Shown here one piece after another: positions 33,809 through 44,709 of a DNA stretch of 64,000 bases. The stretch lies in contig OY723293.1 of NCBI GenBank assembly GCA_963210315.1, positions 1,364,001 to 1,428,000 of the forward strand. The letters run 5' to 3'. Position 1 is the stretch's first letter. Each line of letters begins with the position of its first letter. The position numbers were made by a program, and so were the translations under genes. The notes under the pieces were generated by a model that saw only the letters and a list, made by a program, of their open reading frames with translations, was not told where the DNA came from and searched no databases. Source of the stretch: Rhynchopus euleeides (taxonomy: Eukaryota; Euglenozoa; Diplonemea; Diplonemida; Diplonemidae).

Positions 33809-33837
33809 TGAACATGACGCACACTGTGCGTCATGTT
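33809..33837. repeat. perfect palindrome inside the hAT-like element
   Basis: GAACATGACGCACA faces TGTGCGTCATGTTC across one base. It lies downstream of two copies, 155 bp apart (33516 and 33671), of a block starting ATGTTCACTACCGTGGCC. Confidence 0.8.
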
Positions 33838-34209
33838 CATGTGTTCACGCAGCTGTCATCACGCAGCTGTTTCAGGGGGTGTCCCAGAAAGTGCAAGCCC
33901 TGTGGGTCGATGCTACGTCATCCTCTCCGCCATGCTGCCCATCCCGTCAATCATGGGGGAAGTCCCCAAGGAAGTTGCAGAGGCAATGGGCGCGAAGAAA
34001 ACACGGGCCAAATGGAGCTGCTAGCTGAGCGCACGCTTCGCGCGCGAAGCGCGCGAAAAGAATTTACCCCTCTTTTGGTGCCCCTGAAAACGAAATCGCA
34101 ACTACGTCAGAACTACGTAAATCGGGGGTGGACCTTCTTTTTTATTTTGAATATGGGATTTCCCCTTCACAGATTTATGGTGAAATTTTTCGGGGGCAAA
34201 TGAGTTCCA

Positions 34210-35190
34210 CCACACCCCCAACCCCAGCGTGCCCAAATAAGTCCAAAGAAACCGGTTTTGGTCAGATTGCTGACTCGGAACCCACCCACACCCCCGACGG
34301 GGTGGGTGGCGTTTTTCGGGGTTTTTGGGGGTTTGGCCTGAATGGCTTTCAAGCAGAAATACGGTGGAAGAGCTTCATGTGCGAAGAGTAACATTTTTTG
34401 AGAAAATATGGCATCCGTCGCACCCCCAACCCCAGCGAGCCCCGATAAATCAAAAGAAGCCGGTTATGGTCAGATTGTCGCCGCTGGGGCCACCTGCACA
34501 CCCTACAGGGTAGGTGGGGTGGGGTGTGGGCGTGCTGGCTGCCTCCCAGCACCTTCACCGATGACCAGTCCCTGAACCAGACCCACGTTTCATGGGTGAA
34601 ACTTGGCTCGTACACCACCAAAATGACCCCACTGTGATCCGAAAAAATTCCGAACGTTCAAAAGAAAGGGGTTTTGGAACACCCGAGGAGGGGGTCCCGC
34701 TGGGTGGAGGTGGGTGTGGGCTGACTGCCTCCCAGCCACCTTCTTACCCACGACCAGCCCCTGAACCAGACCCGTGTTTCATGTGTGACACTTGGCTCGC
34801 ACACCACCAAAGTGACCCCACTGTGATCCGAACAAATTTCAAACGTTCAAAAGAACGGGGTTTTGGAACACCCGTGGAGGGGGTCCCGATGGCTGGGTGG
34901 GTGGGGGTGTGGCTGCCTCCCAGTCACATTCTCTTAGGACCAGCCCCTGAACCAGACCCAGGTTTGATAGGAGAAGTTTGGCACCACGACCACAAAAAAG
35001 GCCCCACGACGAGCTGCACAAATTCCAAACGTTCAACAGAGCTGGGTTTAGGAGCACCCGAAGAGGGGGTCCCACTGGGTTTTGACTCCCGCTGGGTGGG
35101 ACCAGCCCCTGAGCCAGACCCACATTTCGAGATGAAGCCGGTTGACACCTTGACCTCCAAAATGCCCCACTACGAGGCCGCACAGATCCG
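34210..35190 (+). repeat. tandem repeat arrays inside the hAT-like element
   Basis: Two ~210-bp units start with CACCCCCAACCCCAGCG (about 34211 and 34420). Four degenerate ~165-190-bp units follow, with AAAATGACCCCA-type markers at about 34620, 34809, 34995 and 35159. The latter family also occurs at 11830-12075. Confidence 0.75.
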
Positions 35191-35671
35191 GTGACGCGGA
35201 GACACACTGCTGCGACGCTGTTGTGGCAAGAACCCGTAGAAGCAAAGGAGAACCTGCTGCGCTCGCCCCACAAAGCAGCCACAGGACGACAGGACCGGCC
35301 CCCCCCTCTACAAAGGGTTGGTTCCATCCTTGTGGCTTCTGTGGACAGAAAAAGCGACAACGGGGGTGGGGGAGTGGGGTGCGGGGTGCAGGTGGGCCGC
35401 GTCAGCAGTGCGCAGGTCGTGCTGGGGCTTGGAAATGGGGAACCTGGGAAAAGGAAAATAGGTGGAAAAAAAAAGAGGGTCCTCCCCACTAATGAACTAC
35501 GTAAAAACTACGTAAATCGGCCCTTTCAGGGGCACCATCTTTTTGACAGTCTTTGCCCAGCTCCCCCCCTTTTTCCCCCCATCGACCCAGTTTTCCCCCG
35601 ACCCTGGAAAGTTAGGAATACCCCTGGGTCTGCCACCACGAGATCCGATCGTTGCAATCTACGGCGCTATA

Positions 35672-35775
35672 GGGTCTTCGCTACGGAGTGACCGTCAGTG
35701 CATTTTGGTGAAGTTCCTGTTAAATTAGCTGAAAACTGACGGAGATTGACGGAGGATAACGGCCAGCGAAGACCC
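35672..35775. mobile_element. 104-bp MITE-like element
   Basis: Its 11-bp perfect inverted ends are GGGTCTTCGCT and AGCGAAGACCC. It interrupts GCGCTATA...TATCATCTAC, which is continuous in unit 2 (about 42718-42735). A few extra bases (CCATT) remain on the right side. A/T-containing internal DNA has no ORF. Confidence 0.8.
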
Positions 35776-36831
35776 CCATTATATCATCTACTTCGCCACC
35801 CCCCAACGCCCCGGTCCCACAGGCGTCCTATTAATTGCTGTTCCTATCCTCCACCCAATCTGACAAAGAAAGCACACTGCCGCCTTGTGAAGTGCCGGGG
35901 GAAAGTCGCAGTGTCTCGAAACTGAGAGCTTCAGAGTGTGGGTGGGGGGGAGCCAAGCTCGACACCACCAGCACACTCAACTGCAGAACATTTTCGTCCG
36001 CGGCTTTCCCCCCCGGTCTCTCTACCGTACACCCCGGAAGCAGTGCAAATATGAAGACACGGTGGGTATGGGCGTGCGCATATGTGTTCCTTTTTACTTT
36101 GTTTCGATCTTTTGTTCTGATTGTTCGGGCGGCAGCCCAACGGGGAAAGGGAAGCCTTTCTGCACCCCCCTATATATTTGGTTCTATTTTTTAAACGGAT
36201 CTTGCAGCCACGCCCCTGCCACCACGCCACGCCGCCAGAACCGGGGTTGGGTCATGGCAGTGGACATGGAGGTGGTGTGCACAAAAGAGTGGGGTCTGCG
36301 TTCCAACAAATAAAGTGAAGCAAATTATAGGCAGGTCGTCGGGTTTCCTGCCCCGTTTTGCCGCCGTCGCTTCACGACCCAGCGGGTGTGGGGGTGGGGT
36401 GTGTGTGATGGAAGGGCGACCTGCTGAGAGAGGGGGTGGGGTATGGGGGGCGCATTGTAGAGCACCACCCCGCCCCCCTCACCGGGTCCCCTCCCACACT
36501 GCTGCTGGCCAGGTTTATCATTCCGTTTGGGTGGCGCTGCTGTGACCCAGGTCGCATGTCCTGTCCACATCCTCCCCAAGCATCGGCCTACCAGCTCTCC
36601 CTCTCCCCCCCCGTTGCTGACCTAGCCCCTTCCCTGCGTTCTGTCTGGGTACATGCACCCCCTCAGGAGGGCCACCCCTCAGACAGGAACAAATGCGCTC
36701 GACTCTGTCTGCCTGCTCAGGCTCAGGTATATAACTCGTCGATTCAGCCTGTCTTCCTGAAACGAAAAAAATACCAAAAAATATTCCCTGAGTTTCCCCT
36801 TCCCTCCCTTACCCCCCCCCCCCTAGGCATA

Positions 36832-38422
36832 CAGTGCAAACGATAATTATTATCGCATACGATAATTATTATCGTATTCCCATTATCGTATATTATCGTA
36901 TACGATAATATACGATAATGGTGCGATAATTTTTTGAGATTTTCGGAAAACCAGAAATCAGCCCAGAGCACATTGAAAAAGTGGTAAAAGTGGAGCCGGA
37001 AGCTGTCATTTTTGCTTCTTTGAATTATTGGTGACGGGGGGCTTCACTCAGAAGTGTAGAATGTCCCTCACAAATGGGTAGCAGAGACACAACACACATA
37101 GTGCCATGACATGCACATCACTACGTCTGTCTGAAGAAGTTTCAGGCACAGTGGGGCGGAGAGGACTCTGGGGATTGGGCAGTGGCCGTTCCACATGCCC
37201 TTCCCCTCGTGACTTACACCCTGTCGCCACCCCACTTCATGGAAAACATGACTACGCAGCAACAGGGTCATACTTGCGGCGGTATGCAACCACCAGTACA
37301 GCCTGTTGCGGGTTCGCAAAGCCGACTGGTACGCTGCCTTGCCGTCGGGACCCAGATACTGAGGACACCCCTGTGAGAACACTGAGGGAAGACGTTGGGC
37401 TAGCCTAGTTGAAGCAGGTGTCGGGGTGACCGAGACAGAGCACCCTGCCCAGAACATGAACAAGAAAGACTGTTCGACTGATGGGGAAGAACCTGATAGG
37501 CAGGTGTGGTCTTCGGTGCAATGTTCGGAGAGATCAGGAGATTTCTCTTCAAGGCTACCACTTATGTTGGACTTGGCCTTCGCTCCCGTGAGCAGTGAAA
37601 AAGTGAGGAACACCGTTCTTCCCCTCTGACTGACGACCAGTGATGACATAGCGAAGGACCTTGAATGGGGTTTGAACCCGAGAGAGGCAATACTCAACCA
37701 AAGGTATTCTTCAGGACCTGGCACGGAACGGGCGATACGAACGCTCCCACCGTGCGCACGGACCTGTCTGCAACTCTACAAGGAACCACGGGGTGGCGCG
37801 CGCACATCACCTCGGAGGCCTCAAGGAGCCTGCCTGACCTGCACGACTCCGCTGCGCTACAAGGCGGAGCTCGGGCGCCATCCTCACCGACAGCAAGGCA
37901 AGGGGTGATGATCATCTGGAGACACCTGAGCCCATGCAGGATCGGAGAGACGCGATCCACCTGAGGGAGACCACCATCCACCTCCTTCGGACAGACCACA
38001 CAGCCTTGTCGATGACCACAGCAGCCCGGACACAGACCAGTACGCGTACCCTGCCTGCAGCACCGGACCCCACAGGCTCATCTTACCCTTCCTGGTGCTG
38101 GGAGAATGGTAGTGATCTCTATTTTGTGGCTGATTGTGGCCCTTGGCGGGGTTTGGTGGCGTTTGGCGGTGGTAAACTGGAGATTTCGGTGATTGGTTTC
38201 GGGCAAAATCAGGTGGGTATCGCATACGATAATGGGATTATCGTATGTTATCGCATACGATAATAATTATCGTATCCGGTCGTATACGATAATGGGATTA
38301 TCGCATCATACGATAATGGATTATCGTATGCGATAATAAATTATCGTATGCGATAATTTTCCGAAAATTATCGTATCTGGTATATGTGCGATAATAATTA
38401 TCGTTTGCACTGTATGCCTAGG
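36832..38422. mobile_element. TIR element with subterminal TTATCG palindromes (element A)
   Basis: Its 36-bp perfect terminal inverted repeats (36832-36867 and 38387-38422) start CCTAGGCATACAGTGCAAAC. Both ends carry many ATTATCGTATACGATAAT-type palindromes over about 100 bp (left) and 190 bp (right). These could be transposase-binding arrays. The middle, 36940-38210, has no recognisable protein. It sits in a poly-C tract of unit 1 and is absent from unit 2. Confidence 0.85.
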
Positions 38423-39568
38423 GGGGGTCAAATGGGGGTGACAAACACGATTTTTCAAAAAACCGGCGCAGAGGCCCCAAAGCCCCCGTAAACCCTCCAA
38501 ACCCCCCCAGATCGGTCCGGAAACCCATCGAACCCCACTTTTCCACCATTCCGGGCACCTCAGGTGCCCGAATTGGGGTACCTAAATTTTGTGCCACCGT
38601 TTGGTACCGGACAGTGCCACTGTGTGGGAGGTTGGAAAAGAAAATGCCCCAACACACCACATCTGAGGGTTGCAATGCATGTTGCTTGCCAACCACGTCA
38701 TCCGGTGGGTGTCAGGCGCTATGTAGGTGGCATGACCCAGGTCTTCGATGTGTTCTGGCTTGTATATGTACCTCCCTGCCTGCGGCACAGGCACTGCCTT
38801 TGTCCCCCACACCAGCCACAGAGAGCGTATTGTACTCGGTCCACGGTTGCTGATTCATTGTGATGCGTTGTATCCTCGAGTGAACGTCACACACTAGTGG
38901 CACCACCACCCGCCATCCGAGAGCTGTATTGACTTTGCGCCCTTCCGTTGCATTCACCTCGCCACGCATATTGCACCGTTCAGTACCAGTGCTCTTGGGC
39001 CAGGCAAAGTAGACCGCAGCAACTACCAATTCTGGCACAATGGGTACCACGACAGCGCACTTCGTGTGTTCCCGGAATGTACAGCTCGTGTTGCAACAGT
39101 CGTTGTCAACACATCCCGGTTGTGGAGCACTGCTGCACAGGAATCACACGACCATCTGGACTTGTTCCGTACCTACAGGCAGCCTCCCGGTGCATGGTGG
39201 CAGGGAGGTACATATACAAGCCAGAACTCATCGAAGACCTGGCTAATGCCACCTACATAGCGCCTGACACCCACCGGATGACGTGGTTGGCAAGCAACAT
39301 GCATTGCAACCCTCAGATGTGGTGTGTTGGGGCATTTTCTTTTCCAACCTCCCACACAGTGGCACTGTCCGGTACCAAACGGTGGCACAAAATTTAGGTA
39401 CCCCAATTCGGGCACCTGAGGTGCCCGGAATGGTGGAAAAGTGGGGTTCGATGGGTTTCCGGACCGATCTGGGGGGGTTTGGAGGGTTTACGGGGGCTTT
39501 GGGGCCTCTGCGCCGGTTTTTTGAAAAATCGTGTTTGTCCACGTAAAAGGGTGGCATTTGACCCCCCC
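38421..39568. mobile_element. long-TIR (foldback/MULE-like) element (element B)
   Basis: Arms of about 360 bp (38421-38784 and about 39200-39568) are near-perfect inverted copies, with ends GGGGGGGTCAAAT and ATTTGACCCCCCC. The unique centre is about 420 bp. One small indel near the tips distinguishes the arms. A 150-codon + frame (to 39397) runs through the right arm but I cannot assign it. It abuts element A and is missing from unit 2. Confidence 0.85.
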
Positions 39569-40508
39569 TACCCCCCCCCCCCCTCCCCTTCCCTCCCCTC
39601 CGCCTTGCCGAGGGAGGGCAACTTTGTGAATTGTGAGCTGGTGAGTATATTCCACCCTATCATGACGTGGCCCCGCACCTCCCTCTCTGGCTCTCTGGAT
39701 CCGGGGCAAACCACCGCATTGTCTGTGTCGCTTACCCTACCAGGGGTTTCCCACTTCGTTACAAAAAAATTGAACACCTCTAAAATGAAGTATTTTGAAG
39801 TGCCTGAAGCCAGCAGACACCTCCTCCCATCGAGGGGTGTCGCAAGAGGCACGGAGAAATATAGTTCAACATCGTTCAGAATCAGCGAGCTTGTGTGATA
39901 CACAGAAGCGATCTGTGGCCCGCCTCTACGCCAGTTCCGGACTGGAAATGGAAGGGGTGGATCGCGATCACACTGAAGCAGGGGGGGGTGTGGCAGTGAC
40001 ATCGAATGCGGTTTGAAGCCTCCGGAGTGGGAGAGGAAGTGGGGGTAGGGTTCGGGGTAGGGTGTCTTTGCCATCGCTTCGGCAAGTCTTTTCGGCGGGT
40101 TTTTTTTCTCTCACTGGAGTCTGGTCCAACAAGGCAAAGGTGAAATGCAAGAAAATCGCTCGTCGGCGCTGCGTAGCGGAGACCCCCTCCCTCCTATGTG
40201 GTGCTACAATCTGAAGAGGGGGAGGAGGAGGAGGAGGGGCAGGGTATCAACCGAGAACAGCCCCGCGCCCTGCTGCGTGGTGGTGATGTTGGTGTTCTGC
40301 ATTCAAAGAGGACACTCGGTCCCTTGAGAAGGAAGCCCGCCCCTGTGCTGTTCGAGCAAGATCTGGATCGTCGTGCGCTGGCTGTCACTCCCGCCCCAAG
40401 CTAACATACGCGAGGGGGGTGACTGCGGAAGCAAGATTGATTTGCCACAGCGAAAACGTCAATAAAACGGAGTGTGTTCTGGCGCAGCAACATATAATAC
40501 GTCGAAAA
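39569..40508 (+). repeat. duplicated ABCE1 upstream region, joined to membrane-protein copy 2
   Basis: Collinear with 43745-44659, the DNA directly upstream of ABCE1. After CATATAATAC (40500) an 8-base filler GTCGAAAA leads into the start of unit 2. ABCE1 coding sequence is not included. Confidence 0.85.
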
Positions 40509-43500
40509 TTCCCGGTGGTGTGTGCTTTGCTGCAGCCACAAACCGCAGGCTGCCTGGTATCACCTTCCCCCCCTCACAGGTTTCCCTGCACAACACAATG
40601 CGTGCGTTGCTGGTGGTCTGTTTGCTGGCAGGGGCAGCGCATGGTGTCCCCACCTTCTGCGACAATGCCGATCAGCACGATTTTGGCACCGATCAGTCGG
40701 GCCGCATTGTGCACCTTCCACCACGCGGTTATGGAGAGAGCAGGACGTGCTACATCGCCAACTGCCAGGGGCAGGACCTGCACGTGAGGTATGAGGTCTT
40801 CCTCATCGGCAAGAATGTGGAATCGATGGGCGTGCCCGGGAATGCATCGCTGTCGGTGACAGACGCGACGGGCACTCAGCTTGACATCATGCGTGGGGTG
40901 GGGCCCCTCTCCACCAGCGTCGCACGCCGGGTGCCTGTGACTAAGGTGTACCCCACGGGTGCTGTGCTATTCCTGGAGTCGCGTTACGTCATCCAGCGCT
41001 GGCCTGGGTTCGCAGCATCGTGGCGCTGTGGGGCGGACCCCGAGCCCCTGCCGGTGCCTCAGCTGCCAGCCTACGTGCCTACGGCCTGTGACGAGACTCA
41101 GGTGATCCCAGGTGGCACATCGGCATATGGATTCCTGGCTGGGCTTTACTGCTTCGTCGCAGAGCCCTGCGGGCCGGCGCATCGCACCGGGATTCGCATC
41201 AACGAGTTCAACCTGCCGAACACCCAAGTGGGTGCATCGCTCGTCAACTCCTCATTCCGAGGCACCACAGGCGCCATCACGGAGCGGCGCATCCAGTCGC
41301 GCTTCCCGCGGGAGTGGGCTGCGTCGTACAGCGGTGACTTGGGGGTGGTGCTGATGGTCCGAGTGTCTTCCCCGAGGGACTCGTCGACGGGGCTGGTGGT
41401 GGAGTCACGGTGCCTCCCGCTGGTGGCGTCCGAGCCGACGCAGGTGTACCTGCCGTCCTGCACGCCGCACACATATGCGGAGGGGAGTGGGGAGGCGGTG
41501 GAGTCGATCCCCAACGCAGGGGTGGACGGGAAGTGCTTTGTCATGCAGTGCGGCGTTGGGCAGTGGGTGGAGGTGTCGCTGCCGCGCTTCGAACGCGGTG
41601 CCCGCACCAACTACCTGCAGGTGCTGCAGCCCGACACCTTCGACAGCCCGCGTGTCGTGCAGCAGGAGCTGACAACCATCAACGGCAGCATGGCGGGTGT
41701 GGTGGTGCCGAGCCGCATTGCCGCCGTGCGTCTGATCCCTGGCGCCCTTCGCCCTGGCGACGCAGAGCTGCACATGGTGTGGCGGTGCGTCGCAGAGGGC
41801 ACCACGGGCGCACCCGACACGCAGGCACCGCCCACACCCGAGCCCGTCGGCGAGGCACCACCCACACCCGAGCCTGGCACATCTGGCACAGCTGAACCGG
41901 GCACACCCGTCACACCTGCACCTCGCGGCACGCTAGTGCCCGGCACAACCGCAGCCCCGACGGTGGGTGAGGATGACGGGGATGATGGTCTTTCCAGCGG
42001 TGCCATCGTTGGCATCGTGGTGGGCAGCGTTGTCGCGGTGATCGTCCTGGTGGCCGTGGGGGTGTGGGTGTGGCGCAGCAGCTCTGCAAGGCCCAACCTG
42101 GGTGCCCCGCAGAACGGCCAGGAGATGGGCGCCACAGAGCCCACGCAGACTGTCTGACACTGATCCCCTCGCTCCGGGTGGCACCGCGCCCCCCCTGCCC
42201 TCCTGGCGCATCAGAGTCACTCAGGTGCGCCCTGCGTCAACTTAGACAGAACCCCAACGTTGCTTCATATGTTGCTTTGCCGACAGGACTGGCTTCGCTG
42301 ACTCGTTGTTTTTTGTTTTGTTTTTTTCTTTCTGTGCAGGCACGCAGTGTCGTTGGAAACCAGATGGTGTGGTCCCCTCGCGGGGCTCTTGTTGCCCTTT
42401 TCCCCTCCTTTCTGGGTTTGCATATCCCGCAAGCAAGCAAAAAAAATCTTGCTGGGGTGTGCGCCCAACGCTGCTCCGTGCGGGGCAGCGTTCAACGAAA
42501 CAAGGATTATCGCTCCTCATTATTCTGTGGAGAGCCCCGTGGGTTGATCAGCCATCTGGTGCACATCGTCACGTTGCTGTTGTCATAGCATGCAACATGG
42601 TCAGCCATGTGCAGTTCTTGGGAGTGGTTCCGAACCCTTCCTTGCAACATTGGAGCTCCCTCCTCCCCCCCCGACTCGGAGGTCTGCCACCACGAGATCC
42701 GATCGTTGCAATCTACGGCGCTATAATATCATCTACTTCGCCACCCCCCAACACCCCCGTCCCACAGGCGTCCTATTAATTGCTGTTTCTATCCTCCACC
42801 CAATCTGAAAAAGAAAGCACACTGCCGCCTTGCGAAGTGCCGGGGGAAAGCCGCAGTGTCTCGAAACTGAGAGCGTCAGAGTGTGGGTGGGGAGCCAAGC
42901 TCGACACCAGCACACTCAACTGCAGAACGTTTTCGTCCGCGGCTTTCCCCGGTCTCTCTACCGTACACCCCGGAAGCAGTGCAAAAATGAAGACACGGTG
43001 GGTATGGGCGTGCGCATATGTGTTCCTTTTTACTTTGTTTCGATCTTTTGTTCTGATTGTTCGGGCGGCAGCCCAACGGGGAAAGGGAAGCCTTTCTGCA
43101 CCCCCCTATATATTTGGTTTCATTTTTTTAAACGGATCTTGCAGCCCCACGCCCCTGCCACCACGCCACGCCACCAGAACCGGGGTTGGGTCATGGCAGT
43201 GGACATGGAGGTGGTGTGCACAAAAGAGTGGGGCCTGCGTTCCAACAACAAAAATGAAGCAAATTTTAGGCAGTTCGTCGGGTTTCCTGCCCCGTTTTGC
43301 CGCCGTCGCTTCACGACGCAGCGGGTGTGGGGGTGGGGTGTGTGTGATGGAAGGGCGACCTGCTGAGCGAAGGGGCGGGCATGGGGGGCGCATTGTAGAG
43401 CACCACCCCGCCCCCCTCACCGGGTCCCCTCCCACACTGCTGCTGGCCAGGTTTAGCATTCCGTTTGGGTGCGCATGTCCTGCCCACATCCTCCCCAAGC

Positions 43501-44659
43501 ATCGGCCTACCAGCTCTCCCTCTCCCCCCCCGTTGCTGACCTAGCCCCCCTTCCCTGCGTTCTGTCTGGGTACATGCACCCCCTCAGGAGGGCCACCCCT
43601 CAGACAGGAACAAATGCGCTCGACTCTGTCTGCCTGCTCAGGTATATAACTCGTCGACTCTGTCTGTCTTCCTGAAACGAAATCAAAATACCAAAAAAGT
43701 ATTCCCTGAGTTTCCCCTTCCCTCCCTTACCCCCCCCCCCCCCTCCCCCTTGCCGAGGGAGGGCAACTTTGTGAATTGTGAATTGGTGAGTATATTCCAC
43801 CCTATCATGACGTGGCCCCCGCACCCCCCCCCCCTCTGGTTCTCTGGATCCGGGGCAAACCACCGCACTGTCTGTGTCGCTTACCCTACCGGGGGTTTCC
43901 CACTTTGCTTTAAAAAAATCGCACACCGCCTCTAACAGGAAGTATTTTGAAGTGCCTGAAGCCAGCAGACACCTCCTCCCATCGAGGGGTGTCGCAAGAG
44001 GCACGGAGAAATATAGTTCAACATCGTTCAGAATCAGCGAGCTTGTGTGATACACAGAAGCGATCTGTGGCCCGCCTCTACGCCAGTTCCGGACTGGAAA
44101 TGGAAGGGGTGGATCGCGATCACACTGAAGCAGGGGGGGGTGTGGCAGTGACATCGAATGCGGTTTGAAGCCTCCGGAGTGGGAGAGGAAGTGGGGGTAG
44201 GGTTCGGGGTAGGGTGTCTTTGCCATCGCTTCGGCAAGTCTTTTCGGCGGGTTTTTTTTCTCTCTCACTGAAGTCTGGTCCGGAACAAGACAAAGGTGCA
44301 AGAAAATTACTCGTCGGCGCTGCGTTGCGGAGACCCCCTCTTGTCCGCCTCTCTATGTGGTGCTACAATCTGAAGAGGGGGAGGAGGAGGAGGAGGGGCA
44401 GGGTATCAACCGAGAACAGCCCCGCGCCCTGCTGCGTGGTGGTGATGGTGGTGTTCTGCATTCAAAGAGGACACTCAGTCCCTTGAGAAGGAAGCCCTCC
44501 CCTGTGCTGTTCAAGCAAGATCTGGATCGTCGTGTGCTGGCTGTCACTCCCGCCCCAAGCCAACATACGCGAGGGGGGTGACTGCGAAAGCAAGATTGAT
44601 TTGCCACAGCGAAAACGTCAATAAAACGGAGTGTGTTCTGGCGCAGCAACATATAATAC
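40509..44659 (+). repeat. tandem segmental duplication, unit 2 (without the insertions)
   Basis: It runs from TTCCCGGTGGTGTGTGC to CATATAATAC, then continues into the ABCE1 leader. Identity to unit 1 is very high outside the indels and the substituted 3' UTR patch (about 32740-32825 versus 42198-42295). Confidence 0.9.
40598..42157 (+). CDS. type I membrane glycoprotein-like protein of unknown function, copy 2
   Basis: 519 residues, with the same architecture as copy 1: signal peptide, three Cys-containing ectodomain segments, Pro/Thr stalk, one membrane helix and the tail TEPTQTV. The stalk has one EPGTSGTA unit instead of four. The proteins otherwise differ almost only within one short patch (copy 1 SSRGTMGAITERYIQSRIP, copy 2 SFRGTTGAITERRIQSRFP, then W-S versus W-A). 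Other base changes I found in the gene are synonymous or nearly so. Its upstream DNA comes from the ABCE1 upstream region, so expression may differ from copy 1. The leader acceptor AG is at 40578-40579. Confidence 0.8.
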   Translation: MRALLVVCLLAGAAHGVPTFCDNADQHDFGTDQSGRIVHLPPRGYGESRTCYIANCQGQDLHVRYEVFLIGKNVESMGVPGNASLSVTDATGTQLDIMRGVGPLSTSVARRVPVTKVYPTGAVLFLESRYVIQRWPGFAASWRCGADPEPLPVPQLPAYVPTACDETQVIPGGTSAYGFLAGLYCFVAEPCGPAHRTGIRINEFNLPNTQVGASLVNSSFRGTTGAITERRIQSRFPREWAASYSGDLGVVLMVRVSSPRDSSTGLVVESRCLPLVASEPTQVYLPSCTPHTYAEGSGEAVESIPNAGVDGKCFVMQCGVGQWVEVSLPRFERGARTNYLQVLQPDTFDSPRVVQQELTTINGSMAGVVVPSRIAAVRLIPGALRPGDAELHMVWRCVAEGTTGAPDTQAPPTPEPVGEAPPTPEPGTSGTAEPGTPVTPAPRGTLVPGTTAAPTVGEDDGDDGLSSGAIVGIVVGSVVAVIVLVAVGVWVWRSSSARPNLGAPQNGQEMGATEPTQTV

Positions 44660-44709
44660 CACCTATCCACGGCAACACCCCTTCTGCAGGCGATATCACA
44701 CCGGCGAAG
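42158..44709 (+). promoter_or_regulatory. 3' flank of membrane copy 2 and upstream region of ABCE1
   Basis: No gene is supported. It contains the empty sites for the unit-1 insertions. A long C-run at about 43729-43745 is where elements A and B sit in unit 1. CACCCCTTCTGCAG with AG at 44688-44689 is the likely leader acceptor, 20 bases before the ABCE1 start. Confidence 0.5.

Larger units (their letters stand above)
33285..35626. mobile_element. hAT-like non-autonomous DNA transposon, 2.34 kb
   Basis: It is bounded by the direct repeat GGTCTGCCA (33276-33284 and 35627-35635), present once at the empty site in unit 2 (about 42683-42691). Ends are inverted: CAGGGCAATTCCTAACT on the left and the complement of CAGGGGTATTCCTAACT on the right. 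CAGGG ends with an 8-9-bp duplication fit hAT; Merlin or Mutator types are alternatives. No transposase ORF is found. Inside are GACCCA-rich inverted repeats (33361-33411), a 155-bp tandem pair, and the ~190-bp repeat array. Confidence 0.88.
30979..40500 (+). repeat. tandem segmental duplication, unit 1 (with transposon insertions)
   Basis: From TTCCCGGTGGTGTGTGC at 30979 to CATATAATAC at 40500, collinear with unit 2 (40509-44659). It contains the membrane-protein gene, its 3' flank and the ABCE1 upstream region. It is longer than unit 2 by about 5.4 kb because of insertions at 33198-33265, 33285-35626, 35672-35775 and about 36832-39568. Confidence 0.9.

Noticed and set aside
37068..37724. 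218-residue - strand ORF inside element A as a transposase
   Set aside because: No DDE, helix-turn-helix or zinc motif, and no continuity with the element ends.
37655..37745. tRNA gene on the - strand (GGTTCAAACCCC resembles a B box)
   Set aside because: No A box at the right distance and no cloverleaf could be drawn.
38712..39050. - strand ORF in the centre of element B as a MULE transposase fragment
   Set aside because: No recognisable catalytic or SWIM-type motif; it overlaps the inverted arm.
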